64,000 nt of DNA from positions 2,852,001 to 2,916,000 of the forward strand of contig NZ_CP096829.1 in the NCBI RefSeq assembly GCF_023272795.1, given 5' to 3'. Of the stretch, positions 8,884 through 18,477 are shown piece after piece. Source of the stretch: Flavobacterium humidisoli (GTDB lineage Bacteria > Bacteroidota > Bacteroidia > Flavobacteriales > Flavobacteriaceae). How positions within the stretch are numbered: the first letter of the stretch is position 1; every line of letters starts with the position of its first letter. The position numbers and the translations under genes are program-made. The notes under the pieces were generated by a model. The model saw nothing but the letters and a program-made list of their open reading frames with translations. It ran no database searches and had not been told where the DNA came from.

Positions 8884-10287
8884 ATGAGTTCATTTGACGT
8901 AGTCATTATAGGTTCAGGTCCTGGCGGATATGTATCAGCAATTCGTTGCGCACAATTAGGTTTCAAAACCGCAATTGTAGAAAAATATAATTCATTAGGC
9001 GGAACTTGCCTTAACGTAGGTTGTATTCCTTCAAAAGCATTATTATCTTCTTCTCATCATTATGCTGAAATTGCTCATTTTGCAGATCACGGAATCGAAG
9101 TTTCTGGAGATGTAAAAATCAATTTAGAGAAAATGATCGCGCGCAAGCAAGCAGTTGTAGATCAGACCGTAGGTGGTATCAACTACTTAATGGATAAAAA
9201 TAAAATTACTGTTTTCAATGGTTTAGGTTCTTTCGTAGATGCAACACACATTGCAATTGCAAAAGCTGACGGAACATCAGAAACTATCGAAGCAAAATAT
9301 ACTGTAATTGCTACAGGATCAAAACCATCTTCTTTGCCATTCATTAAAATTGATAAAGAAAGAATCATCACTTCTACTGAGGCTTTAGCTTTAAAAGAAG
9401 TTCCAAAACACCTAGTTATCATCGGTGGTGGAGTTATCGGAATCGAGCTTGGACAAGTTTACTTGCGTTTAGGAGCTCAGGTTTCTGTAGTTGAATTTAT
9501 GGATAGAATCATTCCAGGAATGGACGGAGCTCTTTCTAAAGAATTGACTAAAGTATTGAAAAAACAAGGAATGAAATTCTACGTTTCTCATAAAGTAAAA
9601 TCAGTTGAAAGAAACGGTGATGCTGTTGTGGTTCAAGCTGAAAATGCAAAAGGAGAAACAATCACTCTTGAAGGAGATTATTCATTAGTTTCTGTTGGCC
9701 GTCGTCCTTACACAGACGGATTAAACGCTGACAAAGCTGGAGTTAAAATTTCAGACAGAGGACAAGTTGAAGTAAACGATCATTTACAAACAAATGTTCC
9801 AAATATTTATGCAATTGGTGACGTTGTTCGTGGAGCGATGTTAGCACATAAAGCAGAGGAAGAGGGAGTAATGGTTGCTGAAATTTTAGCAGGTCAGAAA
9901 CCACATATCGACTACAACTTAATTCCTGGTGTAGTTTACACTTGGCCAGAAGTTGCAGCAGTTGGACAAACTGAAGAGCAATTGAAAGCTGCTGGAGTGA
10001 AATATAAATCTGGAAGTTTCCCATTCAAAGCGTTAGGACGTGCAAGAGCAAGTGCTGACTTAGACGGATTCGTGAAAATCTTGGCTGACGAAAAAACAGA
10101 TGAGGTTTTAGGAGTTCATATGATTGGTGCTCGTACAGCAGATTTAATTGCTGAAGCGGTTACTGCAATGGAATTTAAAGCTTCTGCTGAAGATATTTCA
10201 AGAATGAGCCATGCACACCCAACTTTCGCGGAAGCGGTAAAAGAAGCAGCATTAGCAGCTACAGAAAATAGAGCTTTACACGTATAA
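8884..10287 (+). CDS. lpdA: Dihydrolipoyl dehydrogenase (E3)
   Basis: A 467-residue flavoenzyme that reoxidises dihydrolipoamide in the pyruvate and 2-oxoglutarate dehydrogenase complexes and the glycine cleavage system, making NADH. The FAD Rossmann motif is at residues 7-15 (VIIGSGPGG), the redox disulfide is C42-C47 in GGTCLNVGCIPSK, and the NAD motif is near 178-190 (IIGGGVIGIE). The C-terminal HAHPTFAE supplies the catalytic His445-Glu450 pair. Length is standard. It is not next to E1 or E2 genes, so it may serve several complexes. It has its own -7 box and terminator. Confidence 0.97.
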   Translation: MSSFDVVIIGSGPGGYVSAIRCAQLGFKTAIVEKYNSLGGTCLNVGCIPSKALLSSSHHYAEIAHFADHGIEVSGDVKINLEKMIARKQAVVDQTVGGINYLMDKNKITVFNGLGSFVDATHIAIAKADGTSETIEAKYTVIATGSKPSSLPFIKIDKERIITSTEALALKEVPKHLVIIGGGVIGIELGQVYLRLGAQVSVVEFMDRIIPGMDGALSKELTKVLKKQGMKFYVSHKVKSVERNGDAVVVQAENAKGETITLEGDYSLVSVGRRPYTDGLNADKAGVKISDRGQVEVNDHLQTNVPNIYAIGDVVRGAMLAHKAEEEGVMVAEILAGQKPHIDYNLIPGVVYTWPEVAAVGQTEEQLKAAGVKYKSGSFPFKALGRARASADLDGFVKILADEKTDEVLGVHMIGARTADLIAEAVTAMEFKASAEDISRMSHAHPTFAEAVKEAALAATENRALHV

Positions 10288-10308
10288 TTTTACGTTTAAA
10301 TCAAATAT

Positions 10309-10340
10309 AAAACCGTTAGAGCAATCTAGCGGTTTTTTTA
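10309..10340 (+). terminator. Rho-independent terminator of lpdA
   Basis: aaaaccgttaga pairs with tctagcggtttt (one G-T pair) around gcaa, followed by a T-run. Confidence 0.85.
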
Positions 10341-10380
10341 TGCGATATATTTAAGTGTGATATAATATAATAATCAAAAA

Positions 10381-10388
10381 TAATTTTG
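10381..10388 (+). promoter_or_regulatory. Candidate -7 box for the lipocalin gene
   Basis: TAATTTTG matches TANNTTTG and lies about 55 bases before the start codon. Confidence 0.45.
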
Positions 10389-10443
10389 TAAATTAGATGG
10401 GTATTTCAGGTGTTATCTTTATGATTATTAAAAAGATAGTATT

Positions 10444-10986
10444 ATGAAAAGTAAATATATCACTCCGATTCTAATTGGAGCAGGGATTGGAATCGCATTG
10501 TACTCTTGTGGAGGCGGAATTCCAAAAAATGCAAAAGCTGTAACAAACTTTGACAGCAATAAATATCTCGGAAAATGGTATGAAATTGCCAGATTAGATT
10601 ACAAATGGGAGAGAGATCTGGACAATGTAACCGCCGAATATTCTTTAAACGAAGATAAAACTATAAAAGTCGATAATAAGGGCTATAATGTCAAAAAAGA
10701 CAAATGGGAACAAAGTGTCGGGAAAGCTAGATTTGTCAAAAAAGACAATATTGGTATGCTGAAAGTCTCATTTTTTGGTCCTTTTTATTCTGGTTACAAT
10801 GTCGTAGCAATCGATCCTGATTATAAATACGCACTTGTGGCTGGAGAAAGTTTAAAATACATGTGGATACTCTCTAGAGAAAAAACTATTCCAGAAAGTA
10901 TAAAAGCAGATTTTCTTATCAAAGCTCAGGAAATTGGGTATAAAGTAACCGATTTGGTCTGGGTAAAACACGATAAGGCAAATTAA
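10444..10986 (+). CDS. Bacterial lipocalin lipoprotein (Blc family)
   Basis: A 180-residue protein with a lipoprotein signal ending at Cys22 (ALYSC). The lipocalin signature GKWYEIARLD follows at about residues 41-50, and the later motifs (FFGPFYSGYNVVAID and MWILSRE) match the Blc family. Blc proteins are anchored in the outer membrane and bind fatty acids or lysophospholipids; they are linked to membrane stress. The gene is monocistronic, with a promoter box upstream and a long-stem terminator downstream. Confidence 0.9.
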   Translation: MKSKYITPILIGAGIGIALYSCGGGIPKNAKAVTNFDSNKYLGKWYEIARLDYKWERDLDNVTAEYSLNEDKTIKVDNKGYNVKKDKWEQSVGKARFVKKDNIGMLKVSFFGPFYSGYNVVAIDPDYKYALVAGESLKYMWILSREKTIPESIKADFLIKAQEIGYKVTDLVWVKHDKAN

Positions 10987-10990
10987 AAAT

Positions 10991-11044
10991 AAAAAGTCCG
11001 TCCCAACCCGTTAGAACTTGACGGATGGGACGGACTTTTTATTT
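10991..11044. terminator. Bidirectional terminator between lipocalin and DoxX genes
   Basis: A 15-bp perfect stem (aaaaagtccgtccca with tgggacggacttttt) carries A- and T-runs on both sides, so it can serve both convergent genes. Confidence 0.85.
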
Positions 11045-11059
11045 TGAGCTAAAAAATAT

Positions 11060-11434
11060 TTATGCAGTAAAAATACTTTTATAATTATCCCAATATCTGT
11101 AAATCAAGAATAGATTTCCTATAAACAAAAGAACTGCAATTGGCAGACCATCTGGAGTAAGGAAATAATTGATAAACAAAATATTTACCGTAATCGGTAA
11201 GATCAAGATGTTTGCTAAAGTTACATAACGGCCAGTTACAAATGCAATTCCACACAACAATTCGATAGATTTTGCCAGTGGCATTAAATACGTAGAAGCC
11301 ATTAAACCTACATTAAAAGCTTTAAAGTTTCCTGTAGTTTCTGGCTCAGGCATTAGATGGAAAAAATAACTGATAGAGGCGAAAAGCAGCAAAAGACCGA
11401 TTAAAACGCGGACAATAATTGTGGCAATTTTCAT
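11060..11434 (-). CDS. DoxX-family small membrane protein
   Basis: A 124-residue protein with four predicted membrane helices (about 4-20, 46-66, 72-92, 97-117). The short hydrophilic loop after TM1 and the AKSIELLCGIAFVTG stretch in the second helix pair fit the DoxX/DoxD-like family. These are inner-membrane proteins, some linked to quinone or thiosulfate redox chemistry, but the function here is not known. It stands alone and shares a terminator with the lipocalin gene. Confidence 0.75.
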   Translation of the reverse strand: MKIATIIVRVLIGLLLLFASISYFFHLMPEPETTGNFKAFNVGLMASTYLMPLAKSIELLCGIAFVTGRYVTLANILILPITVNILFINYFLTPDGLPIAVLLFIGNLFLIYRYWDNYKSIFTA

Positions 11435-11706
11435 AATACTTAGGATTTTTTAAGGGTTAAAAAATATAATTAAGTTATTGGAAAAGATGCAATCTAAAGC
11501 TCAAATGAGAATCACAAATTATTTTTTTTGAGGTTCTTTTTTAAGGATTTTACAATTAAATTAATGCTGTTTTAGGATTATTCTAATTGTATATCAAATA
11601 TAACGAATTTTTTCTTATAAAAAGAATGTATTTTTAACAGTTTTACAATGTAATTCAAATCATTGGATTATTTTTTTTGCATTCCGCTCATGAAAGATTT
11701 TTGTCG

Positions 11707-11714
11707 TAATTTTG
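11707..11714 (+). promoter_or_regulatory. Candidate -7 box for pabB
   Basis: TAATTTTG matches TANNTTTG. It lies only 19 bases before the TTG start, implying a very short leader. The 299-base gap before it (11435-11733) is AT-rich with no other visible feature. Confidence 0.55.
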
Positions 11715-11733
11715 ACCTTTAAAATTACCATTT

Positions 11734-13020
11734 TTGAGAGTTTCCATCCGTAAAAATATTGTTAATCCGAAACTGTTTAAAGAACAGATTTTAAGCTGGG
11801 CGCAGCAATTTCGCGAAGTCGTTTTTTTAGACAGCAATTCTTATCCGCAGCAATATTCTAATTTTGATTGCATATTGGCAGTAGATGCTTTTACATCTTT
11901 AAAAACAGATTATTACAATGCTTTTGAAGATTTAAAACAATATCATCAGAATACAAAAGACTGGCTTTTCGGATATCTTTCTTATGATTTAAAGAATGGT
12001 ATTGAAAATCTTCATTCTGATAATTTTGATGGTTTGAACTTTCCTGATTTGTTTTTCTTTCAGCCTAAAAAAGTCTTTATCCTAAAAGGAAATGAACTTG
12101 AAATTCAATATTTAATGCTTTGCGATGATGAGGTTGAGGAGGATTTTGAAGGAATAGTCGAAAGTCAAAAGTCGAAAGGCGAAAGTGATGAAAAATTAAA
12201 TATTCAACAGCGTATTTCTAAGGAATTATATATTCAGAAAATAAATAAAATGCTCGAACATATTCATATTGGAGATATGTACGAAGCAAATTTCTGTATG
12301 GAATTTTATGCTGAAAATGCCGTTATAAATCCGTTAGAAAAGTTTCAGAGATTGAATGAAATTTCACAGGCGCCTTTTTCAGTTTTCTTTAAAAATTACA
12401 AACACTATTTGCTTTCTGCTTCACCAGAACGCTATTTGAAAAAAGTTGGAGATAAGATTATTTCACAGCCAATCAAAGGTACTTCTAAGCGTTTTGCAGA
12501 TCCCATTGAAGATGAAAAATCAAAGAGTGTTTTAGTTTTAGATGCCAAAGAGCGAGCGGAAAATATCATGATAACCGATTTAGTACGAAATGATTTGTCG
12601 CATACATCGCAAAAAGGTTCCGTTGAAGTCGAGGAACTTTGTGGTATTTATTCGTTTTTGCAAGTGCATCAGATGATTTCTACAATCACTTCAAAATTAG
12701 ATCCGCAATATTCGGCAATTGATGTTTTAAAAACAACTTTTCCGATGGGAAGTATGACGGGCGCTCCAAAGATTTCGGTGATGGAAATTGTTGAAAATCT
12801 TGAAGAAACCAAAAGAGGATTATATAGTGGGGCGGTTGGTTATTTTACACCTGAAGGCGATTTTGATTTTAATGTTGTAATCAGAAGTATTTTGTATAAT
12901 GAGGAAAATAAATATGTTTCTTTTTCGGTTGGAAGTGCTATAACATCGCTTTCAATTCCAGAAAAAGAATATGAAGAATGTTTGCTCAAAGCCAAAGCAA
13001 TGCACGAAGTTTTGCAGTAA
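11734..13020 (+). CDS. pabB: Aminodeoxychorismate synthase component I
   Basis: A 428-residue chorismate-binding enzyme that turns chorismate and ammonia into 4-amino-4-deoxychorismate for folate synthesis. The key residue is K248 in QPIKGTSKR: PabB enzymes have this lysine, which forms a covalent intermediate, whereas anthranilate synthase TrpE usually has alanine. Further conserved blocks are GSMTGAPKISVMEI and GLYSGAVGYF near the C-terminus. The start is TTG; no nearby ATG gives a full N-terminus, and the promoter box just upstream supports it. The glutaminase subunit (PabA) and the lyase (PabC) are not adjacent. Confidence 0.9.
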   Translation: MRVSIRKNIVNPKLFKEQILSWAQQFREVVFLDSNSYPQQYSNFDCILAVDAFTSLKTDYYNAFEDLKQYHQNTKDWLFGYLSYDLKNGIENLHSDNFDGLNFPDLFFFQPKKVFILKGNELEIQYLMLCDDEVEEDFEGIVESQKSKGESDEKLNIQQRISKELYIQKINKMLEHIHIGDMYEANFCMEFYAENAVINPLEKFQRLNEISQAPFSVFFKNYKHYLLSASPERYLKKVGDKIISQPIKGTSKRFADPIEDEKSKSVLVLDAKERAENIMITDLVRNDLSHTSQKGSVEVEELCGIYSFLQVHQMISTITSKLDPQYSAIDVLKTTFPMGSMTGAPKISVMEIVENLEETKRGLYSGAVGYFTPEGDFDFNVVIRSILYNEENKYVSFSVGSAITSLSIPEKEYEECLLKAKAMHEVLQ

Positions 13021-13027
13021 AAAAAAA

Positions 13028-13175
13028 GTTGCCACGAATTGCACTAATTTTCACTAATTTTTTTTCAATTCGCTAAAAATATAGTCACAGATTAAAGGAT
13101 TAAAATGATAAAAAAAAATCTGTGCGCATCTTTTTAATCTGTGGCAAAAAAAATAATTCGTGCAAATTTGTGGCA
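13028..13175. repeat. Nested inverted repeats upstream of tilS
   Basis: Outer arms are tgccacgaatt (13030-13040) and a matching aattcgtgcaaatttgtggca (13154-13174). Inner arms are cacagattaaa (13086-13096) and tttaatctgtgg (13133-13144). The wording recurs around 32890-32940 and 33210-33235. A false upstream start for tilS arises inside it. Confidence 0.6.
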
Positions 13176-13240
13176 GAAAAAAATACCCGCTTAACATTTC
13201 GTTTAAAAATAGATCAAATTTAATTCTTTACTTTTATCAA

Positions 13241-14551
13241 ATGTTTTCAAAATTTCAAAATCATATCGTTTCAAGATTTCCCCTTTTAGCCCAGAAAAAG
13301 CTTTTTCTGGCTGTAAGTGGCGGATTAGATAGCATGGTTTTGCTACATTTATTGCATAGACTGCCTTGTGAAATTGCAGTTTTGCATTGCAATTTTCAGC
13401 TTCGCGGTGTGGAAAGTTTTGGAGATCAGGAATTTATTCAGAACTATTGCGATCAGCATCATATCCCAATTTTTACCACTCATTTTGATACCGAGGCATT
13501 TGCTAAAGATTATAAACTATCAACACAAGTCGCGGCGAGAGAACTTCGCTACAGTTGGTTTTATGAACTTTTGGAAGAAGAAAACTTTGATTATATCCTA
13601 ACAGCACATCATGCCGACGATAATCTGGAGACTTTTATTATCAACCTAACACGCGGAACAGGATTGGAAGGTTTAACTGGAATTCCAGAGCAAAATGATA
13701 AAATAATTCGTCCATTGCTTCCTTTTTCAAGAGAAGAAATTTTAAAATATGCTGAAGAAAATAAAATAGAATGGCGAGAAGACAGCAGTAATGCTTCGAC
13801 AAAATATCTCAGAAATAAGATTCGTCATAATTTAATTCCGGTTTTAAAAGAAATCAATCCTAATTTTCTAGATGCTTTTCAGAAAACACAATCTTTTCTT
13901 CAAGAATCAAAAGAAATGGTTGAAGACGCATCGATTATGGTGTATCAGCAAGTGGCAAAAGAAGCTGGAGATGATATTCATTTTGATTTAAATCAGTTAA
14001 AAAAACTTCCAAATTATAAATCTTATCTCTACCAATGGCTAAATGAATTTGGTTTTTCTGCCTGGAATGATGTTTATGATTTGGTTGAAGGACAATCAGG
14101 GAAACAAGTTTTTTCAGAGGAATTTAGATTACTGAAAAACAGAGAAACGCTTATTTTAAGTCCGCTTTCTGAAATCTTAGAAAACGAGGAATATGAGATT
14201 CATGAAAACGATACAGAAGTTAATTTTCCCATAAAATTAAGTCTTTGTAACGTAGGTCACACAACATTCGATTCAAATAGAGTTATATTTGTGGACGTCG
14301 ATAAAATCCGCTTCCCCTTAATTTTGCGTAAATGGAAAGAAGGAGATGTTTTTCAGCCTTTTGGAATGAGAGGAAAATCTAAAAAAGTAAGCAAGCTTTT
14401 TAAAGACGAAAAATTATCATTGATCGAAAAAGAAAAAACTTGGATTTTATGTTCTGAAAATGAAATAATCTGGGTTGTCGGAATAAGACAGGACGAACGT
14501 TTTAAAATAGAGAAAACCACAAATAAAATACTAAAAATAGAATTACAATAA
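13241..14551 (+). CDS. tilS: tRNA(Ile)-lysidine synthase
   Basis: A 436-residue ATP-dependent enzyme that adds lysine to C34 of the CAU-anticodon tRNA-Ile, so that it reads AUA codons. The PP-loop is SGGLDS at residues 26-31, and the downstream HHADDNLETFIINLTRGTG is the classic TilS/TtcA motif. The C-terminal third contains the TilS C-terminal domain (RKWKEGDVFQPFGMRGKSKK). I chose ATG 13241: the longer frame begins with GTG inside an intergenic repeat and adds 27 unconserved residues. Its stop overlaps the dsbD start by one base (TAATG), implying translational coupling. Confidence 0.95.
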   Translation: MFSKFQNHIVSRFPLLAQKKLFLAVSGGLDSMVLLHLLHRLPCEIAVLHCNFQLRGVESFGDQEFIQNYCDQHHIPIFTTHFDTEAFAKDYKLSTQVAARELRYSWFYELLEEENFDYILTAHHADDNLETFIINLTRGTGLEGLTGIPEQNDKIIRPLLPFSREEILKYAEENKIEWREDSSNASTKYLRNKIRHNLIPVLKEINPNFLDAFQKTQSFLQESKEMVEDASIMVYQQVAKEAGDDIHFDLNQLKKLPNYKSYLYQWLNEFGFSAWNDVYDLVEGQSGKQVFSEEFRLLKNRETLILSPLSEILENEEYEIHENDTEVNFPIKLSLCNVGHTTFDSNRVIFVDVDKIRFPLILRKWKEGDVFQPFGMRGKSKKVSKLFKDEKLSLIEKEKTWILCSENEIIWVVGIRQDERFKIEKTTNKILKIELQ

Positions 14552-16632
14552 TGAACTTTACTCGAAATCTTCAGACAAATTTGTCAAAAAATGTTTGGAC
14601 TAAATCCATTTTACTTTTCGTATTTTTCTTTGCTTTTGCAAAAGGGAATGCACAAATATTAGAGCCGGTAAAATGGACTTCTAAAATGGAGAAAAAAGGA
14701 AACAATGCCGTTTTGATTTTTGATGGAACAATCGAAAAAGACTGGCATATGTATTCGCAGTTTACCCCAGACGGCGGACCTTTGGCTTTAGAAATAACTT
14801 TTAAAAATCAAAAAGGAAACTACGAATTAGTTGGAAAAGCAAAAGAAGGCAAAACTAGAACAGCTTTTAACGATGTTTTTGGTGTAGATGAAACTTTTTT
14901 TGAAGGAAAAGCACACATTGAACAAGAAATAAAAATTATAAACCCGAATTTAAAAACGGTTGATGTAGATTTTGATTTTCAGGTTTGTAAAGAAGTTTGT
15001 ATCAATTCTAGCAAGAAATTCTCGATTGCTGTTCCTTCCACTTTCAAAATGGAGGATGTTCCAGTTGTAACAGAAGCTAAAGCAGATGAAACAAAAATAG
15101 TGGGACTAGCAGTTGATACCGTTAAAAAAGAAGAAGCTATACAACCAAAAGTTGAGACAACGGCTGAAACTGAAAAAGCAGAAATTCCTGCTCCAGCGCC
15201 TTCAAGAAGTTTGTGGTCAATCTTTTTTATCGCCTTTTTATCAGGATTTGCGGCATTGTTAACACCTTGCGTTTTCCCAATGATCCCGATGACAGTAAGT
15301 TTCTTTACAAAACAAAGTAAAAGCCGTGCAAAAGGAATTAGAAATGCAATTATCTACGGATTTTCAATCATTGCTATTTACGTAATTTTAGGTCTTATTG
15401 TAACTAAAATATTTGGTGCCGATGCCTTAAATGCTTTGTCTACAGATGTTTGGTTTAACCTTGTTTTCTTTGTAATCTTAGTTGTTTTTGCTACTTCATT
15501 TTTGGGTGCTTTCGAAATCATGCTTCCAAATTCATGGGCAAATAAAGCAGATCAGCAAGCAGATAAAGGTGGTTTAATCGGAATATTATTCATGGCTTTG
15601 GCTTTGGCGATTGTATCCTTTTCTTGTACAGGGCCAATTGTCGGAACGTTATTAGTTGAAGCGGCTTCAAATGGAGGAATTGCTCCAATTGTTGGAATGC
15701 TTGGATTCTCTTTAGCATTAGCGCTTCCGTTTATGTTATTTGCAATGTTCCCTGGATGGTTAAATTCTTTACCAAAATCTGGAGGTTGGTTAAATACTGT
15801 AAAAGTGGTTCTTGGATTTTTAGAATTAGCTTTAGCATTCAAATTCTTATCAAATGCCGATTTGGTTTTACAGTTGCATTTCTTAGAAAGAGAAGTTTTC
15901 ATCGCAATCTGGATTGCCATTTTTGGAGCTTTGACTTTATATTTATTTGGAAAAATTACATTGCCTCACGATAGCCCGACAAATCATATTTCTGTTGGAA
16001 GATTATATTTAGGATTATTGACATTTGTTTTTACAATGTATTTAATTCCTGGACTTTGGGGAGCGCCTTTAAAATTAATCAGCGCATTCCCGCCGCCTCC
16101 GCAATATAGCGAAAGTCCGTTTGGAGTTGGAGGTTCAGGAAACGGAGCAGGTTCTTCAGAATCTATCAAAGGACTTCCAGAGGGAGCTGAATTAGGCCCA
16201 CACGGAATTATGGTTTTCCATGATTATGAAGATGGTTTGGCTTATGCAAAAGAAATCAATAAGCCAATTATGCTTGATTTTACAGGCTATGCTTGTGTAA
16301 ATTGCAGAAAAATGGAGAATAATGTTTGGTCAGAACCAGCAATTTTGCCAATCCTTAAAAATGATGTGGTTTTAATTTCTCTTTACGTTGACGATAAACG
16401 TGAATTGCCAAAAGAAGAGCAATTTACAACTGCTGTAGGAGATAAAATTATTACTGTTGGTGATAAATGGACCGATTTTATGATCTCAAAATATAAAACC
16501 AATACACAGCCTTTATATGTTATTACCGATTTGGAAGGAAATAATATGAATACTTCTAAACCAACAATAAGCTACGTAAGTGCTAACGAGTATTTAGAAT
16601 GGCTGAAAGAAGGAATTTCGAATTTTAAATAA
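14551..16632 (+). CDS. dsbD: Thiol:disulfide interchange protein DsbD
   Basis: A 693-residue inner-membrane protein that carries electrons from cytoplasmic thioredoxin to the periplasm. A signal/anchor segment lies at 18-35. The periplasmic alpha domain (about 36-165) has the cysteine pair C146/C150. The eight-helix beta domain (about 220-510) has C240 in LLTPCVFP and C359 in SFSCTGP. The C-terminal thioredoxin-like gamma domain has the CVNC active site at C582/C585. All three redox pairs are therefore present. A Lys/Glu/Ala-rich linker (about 170-218) joins the alpha and beta domains. The gene is coupled to tilS. Confidence 0.95.
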   Translation: MNFTRNLQTNLSKNVWTKSILLFVFFFAFAKGNAQILEPVKWTSKMEKKGNNAVLIFDGTIEKDWHMYSQFTPDGGPLALEITFKNQKGNYELVGKAKEGKTRTAFNDVFGVDETFFEGKAHIEQEIKIINPNLKTVDVDFDFQVCKEVCINSSKKFSIAVPSTFKMEDVPVVTEAKADETKIVGLAVDTVKKEEAIQPKVETTAETEKAEIPAPAPSRSLWSIFFIAFLSGFAALLTPCVFPMIPMTVSFFTKQSKSRAKGIRNAIIYGFSIIAIYVILGLIVTKIFGADALNALSTDVWFNLVFFVILVVFATSFLGAFEIMLPNSWANKADQQADKGGLIGILFMALALAIVSFSCTGPIVGTLLVEAASNGGIAPIVGMLGFSLALALPFMLFAMFPGWLNSLPKSGGWLNTVKVVLGFLELALAFKFLSNADLVLQLHFLEREVFIAIWIAIFGALTLYLFGKITLPHDSPTNHISVGRLYLGLLTFVFTMYLIPGLWGAPLKLISAFPPPPQYSESPFGVGGSGNGAGSSESIKGLPEGAELGPHGIMVFHDYEDGLAYAKEINKPIMLDFTGYACVNCRKMENNVWSEPAILPILKNDVVLISLYVDDKRELPKEEQFTTAVGDKIITVGDKWTDFMISKYKTNTQPLYVITDLEGNNMNTSKPTISYVSANEYLEWLKEGISNFK

Positions 16633-16640
16633 TTCTTGAG

Positions 16641-16756
16641 AGAATAGAGAATAGAGAATAGAGAATAGAGAAGGGAAAATAGATAAAAGAGATTAGAAGG
16701 GTGAGAAATCAGAAGTCTAAAATCTAAAATTTACAATCTACAATCTAAAATCATAA
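16641..16756. repeat. Four tandem agaatag units and 'tctaaaat' low-complexity patch
   Basis: The 7-mer agaatag is repeated exactly four times at 16641-16668. It is followed by loose repeats of tctaaaatct and tacaatcta up to about 16755. Similar tctaaaatct patches lie at about 31350-31385, 34910-34945 and 54528-54603, always between genes. Confidence 0.6.
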
Positions 16757-16775
16757 AAGGGGTTTAATTCAAAAC

Positions 16776-16814
16776 AAAAAGCACTCTAAGTCAAATTTAG
16801 AGTGCTTTTTTATT
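16776..16814. terminator. Bidirectional terminator between dsbD and the ammonium channel gene
   Basis: aaaaagcactcta pairs with tagagtgcttttt, with A- and T-runs on both flanks between convergent genes. Confidence 0.85.
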
Positions 16815-16845
16815 TATCAAGTAATGTGAGAAAGGGAATTTAATC

Positions 16846-18162
16846 TTATAAGAATTCTCCGTGTTGAGAGATGTCTAATCCTAGTTCTTCTTTTTCTTCA
16901 GTAACTCTTAGAGGAGTAATTTTGTTCACGATGAAGAATAAAGCATAAGAAGCTACAAAAGCAAAGATTGAAACAATAACTAAAGCAGTCAATTGGTTGA
17001 TGAATAAATTTGGAGTTCCGAAGATTAAACCTTGATTATCTCCAACTGCAGGGTTGATTGCTTTTGAAGCGAAAACACCAGTTAAAAGCATTCCTACCAT
17101 ACCACCAACACCATGACAAGCAAATACATCTAGCGCATCGTCGATTTTTCCTTTAGGGAATTTGCTTACTACAATGTTACTTACAATTGCAGAGAATAAT
17201 CCGATAAAGATTGCGTGAGGGATGCTAACAAACCCAGCAGCAGGTGTAATGGCAACTAGACCTACAACAGCTCCGATACAAGCGCCAAGAGCAGATAATT
17301 TGTGTCCTAAAATTTTATCAAGGAAAACCCAAGCCATTGCAGCGGCAGCAGCGGCAACAGTAGTAGTTCCTAGAGCTTGAGCAGCAAGACCATTAGCTCC
17401 TAAAGCAGATCCAGCGTTGAAACCAAACCATCCGAACCAAAGTAAACCTGTTCCTAATAATACATAAGTAATTCTAGCAGGATTAACTTTTTGAACTTTT
17501 CTTTTTCCTAAGAACATAGCTCCAGCCAATGCAGCCCATCCAGCACTCATGTGTACTACAGTTCCTCCAGCGAAGTCAAGAACTCCCATCTTGAAGAAAA
17601 CTCCGTCAGGATGCCATGTCATGTGAGCAAGTGGAGCATATATCAATAATATGAATAAAACCATGAATAGCAAATAAGCCCAGAAACGTACACGTTCTGC
17701 AAAAGCACCTGTAATTAACGCAGGAGTGATAATGGCGAATTTTGCCTGAAATAATGCGAATAATATAAATGGAATTGTTGGTGCAAGGCTCCAGGCCGTA
17801 TTAGTTCCAACTCCTGCAAAGAACAAATTCTCAGATGGGTTTCCGATAATTCCTCCAATTGTTGGTCCAAAAGCCAATCCAAAAGCAACAACGGTCCATA
17901 GGATAGTAACAATTACCATTGCCATAAAACTTTGAAGCATAGTGCTAATTACGTTTTTCTTACCTACCATACCTCCGTAGAAAAATCCTAATCCAGGTGT
18001 CATTAACAATACAAAAGCAGTTGCAACGATCATCCAAGCAGTATCTCCAGTATCAAATTTTACAGCTTCTGCAGGAATTGGGTTGTCTGCAATAATAAAA
18101 TTTGAAATAAAGGTTAGTACCAAAATCGTGATAAGAATCACACTTAAAATAATTTTTCGCAT
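16846..18162 (-). CDS. amtB: Ammonium channel (Amt/AmtB family)
   Basis: A 438-residue inner-membrane protein with a cleavable N-terminal signal-like segment and about 11 further helices. The conserved pore histidine regions are visible: PLAHMTWHPDG and VFACHGVGGMVG (twin histidines of the conduction path). The GLGFFYGGMVGKKN signature follows the first core helix. Amt proteins conduct ammonium for assimilation by glutamine synthetase and by GltBD, which is encoded further along in this window. No glnK/PII gene is adjacent, which is less usual, so any PII control would come from elsewhere. Confidence 0.95.
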   Translation of the reverse strand: MRKIILSVILITILVLTFISNFIIADNPIPAEAVKFDTGDTAWMIVATAFVLLMTPGLGFFYGGMVGKKNVISTMLQSFMAMVIVTILWTVVAFGLAFGPTIGGIIGNPSENLFFAGVGTNTAWSLAPTIPFILFALFQAKFAIITPALITGAFAERVRFWAYLLFMVLFILLIYAPLAHMTWHPDGVFFKMGVLDFAGGTVVHMSAGWAALAGAMFLGKRKVQKVNPARITYVLLGTGLLWFGWFGFNAGSALGANGLAAQALGTTTVAAAAAAMAWVFLDKILGHKLSALGACIGAVVGLVAITPAAGFVSIPHAIFIGLFSAIVSNIVVSKFPKGKIDDALDVFACHGVGGMVGMLLTGVFASKAINPAVGDNQGLIFGTPNLFINQLTALVIVSIFAFVASYALFFIVNKITPLRVTEEKEELGLDISQHGEFL

Positions 18163-18477
18163 AGTTATTTAGTTTTAAATTTTTTATAAAAGTATAAAAT
18201 GATTTGATACCCCCTAAAAAAATAGGGTTGTATGTTTTATTTTTGTTGAATTTAAAATTTAACCCCTTTCATTTTGCGTGAATTTCTTAAAACAAACTTA
18301 AAATTTACAATTTGGCAACATTTTTTTTTCACTTACCACCATTTTTGATAATTTTTGGGGTAATTGATTGCTATTTTTTGTAGGATAATAGATATTTGTT
18401 GTGTAAAAAACGTCTGTTCTGTTTTGGAACGGATATTTTTTAATCTTTTTAACAATTTTGATGATTATAATATAAGG
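18163..18477. other. Divergent intergenic region between amtB and a Gfo/Idh gene
   Basis: An AT-rich stretch of 315 bases that must hold both promoters. A small hairpin (cccta / taggg around an A-run) is at about 18212-18230. I see no clear TANNTTTG box, repeat or small gene. An open frame from TTG 18364 is only an extension of the next gene. Confidence 0.4.

Noticed and set aside
13160..13240. Longer start for TilS (GTG 13160)
   Set aside because: The start lies within an intergenic repeat and the extra residues are not typical of TilS.
15552..15920. 122-residue frame antisense to dsbD
   Set aside because: It mirrors codon structure of dsbD and has no family features or start signal.
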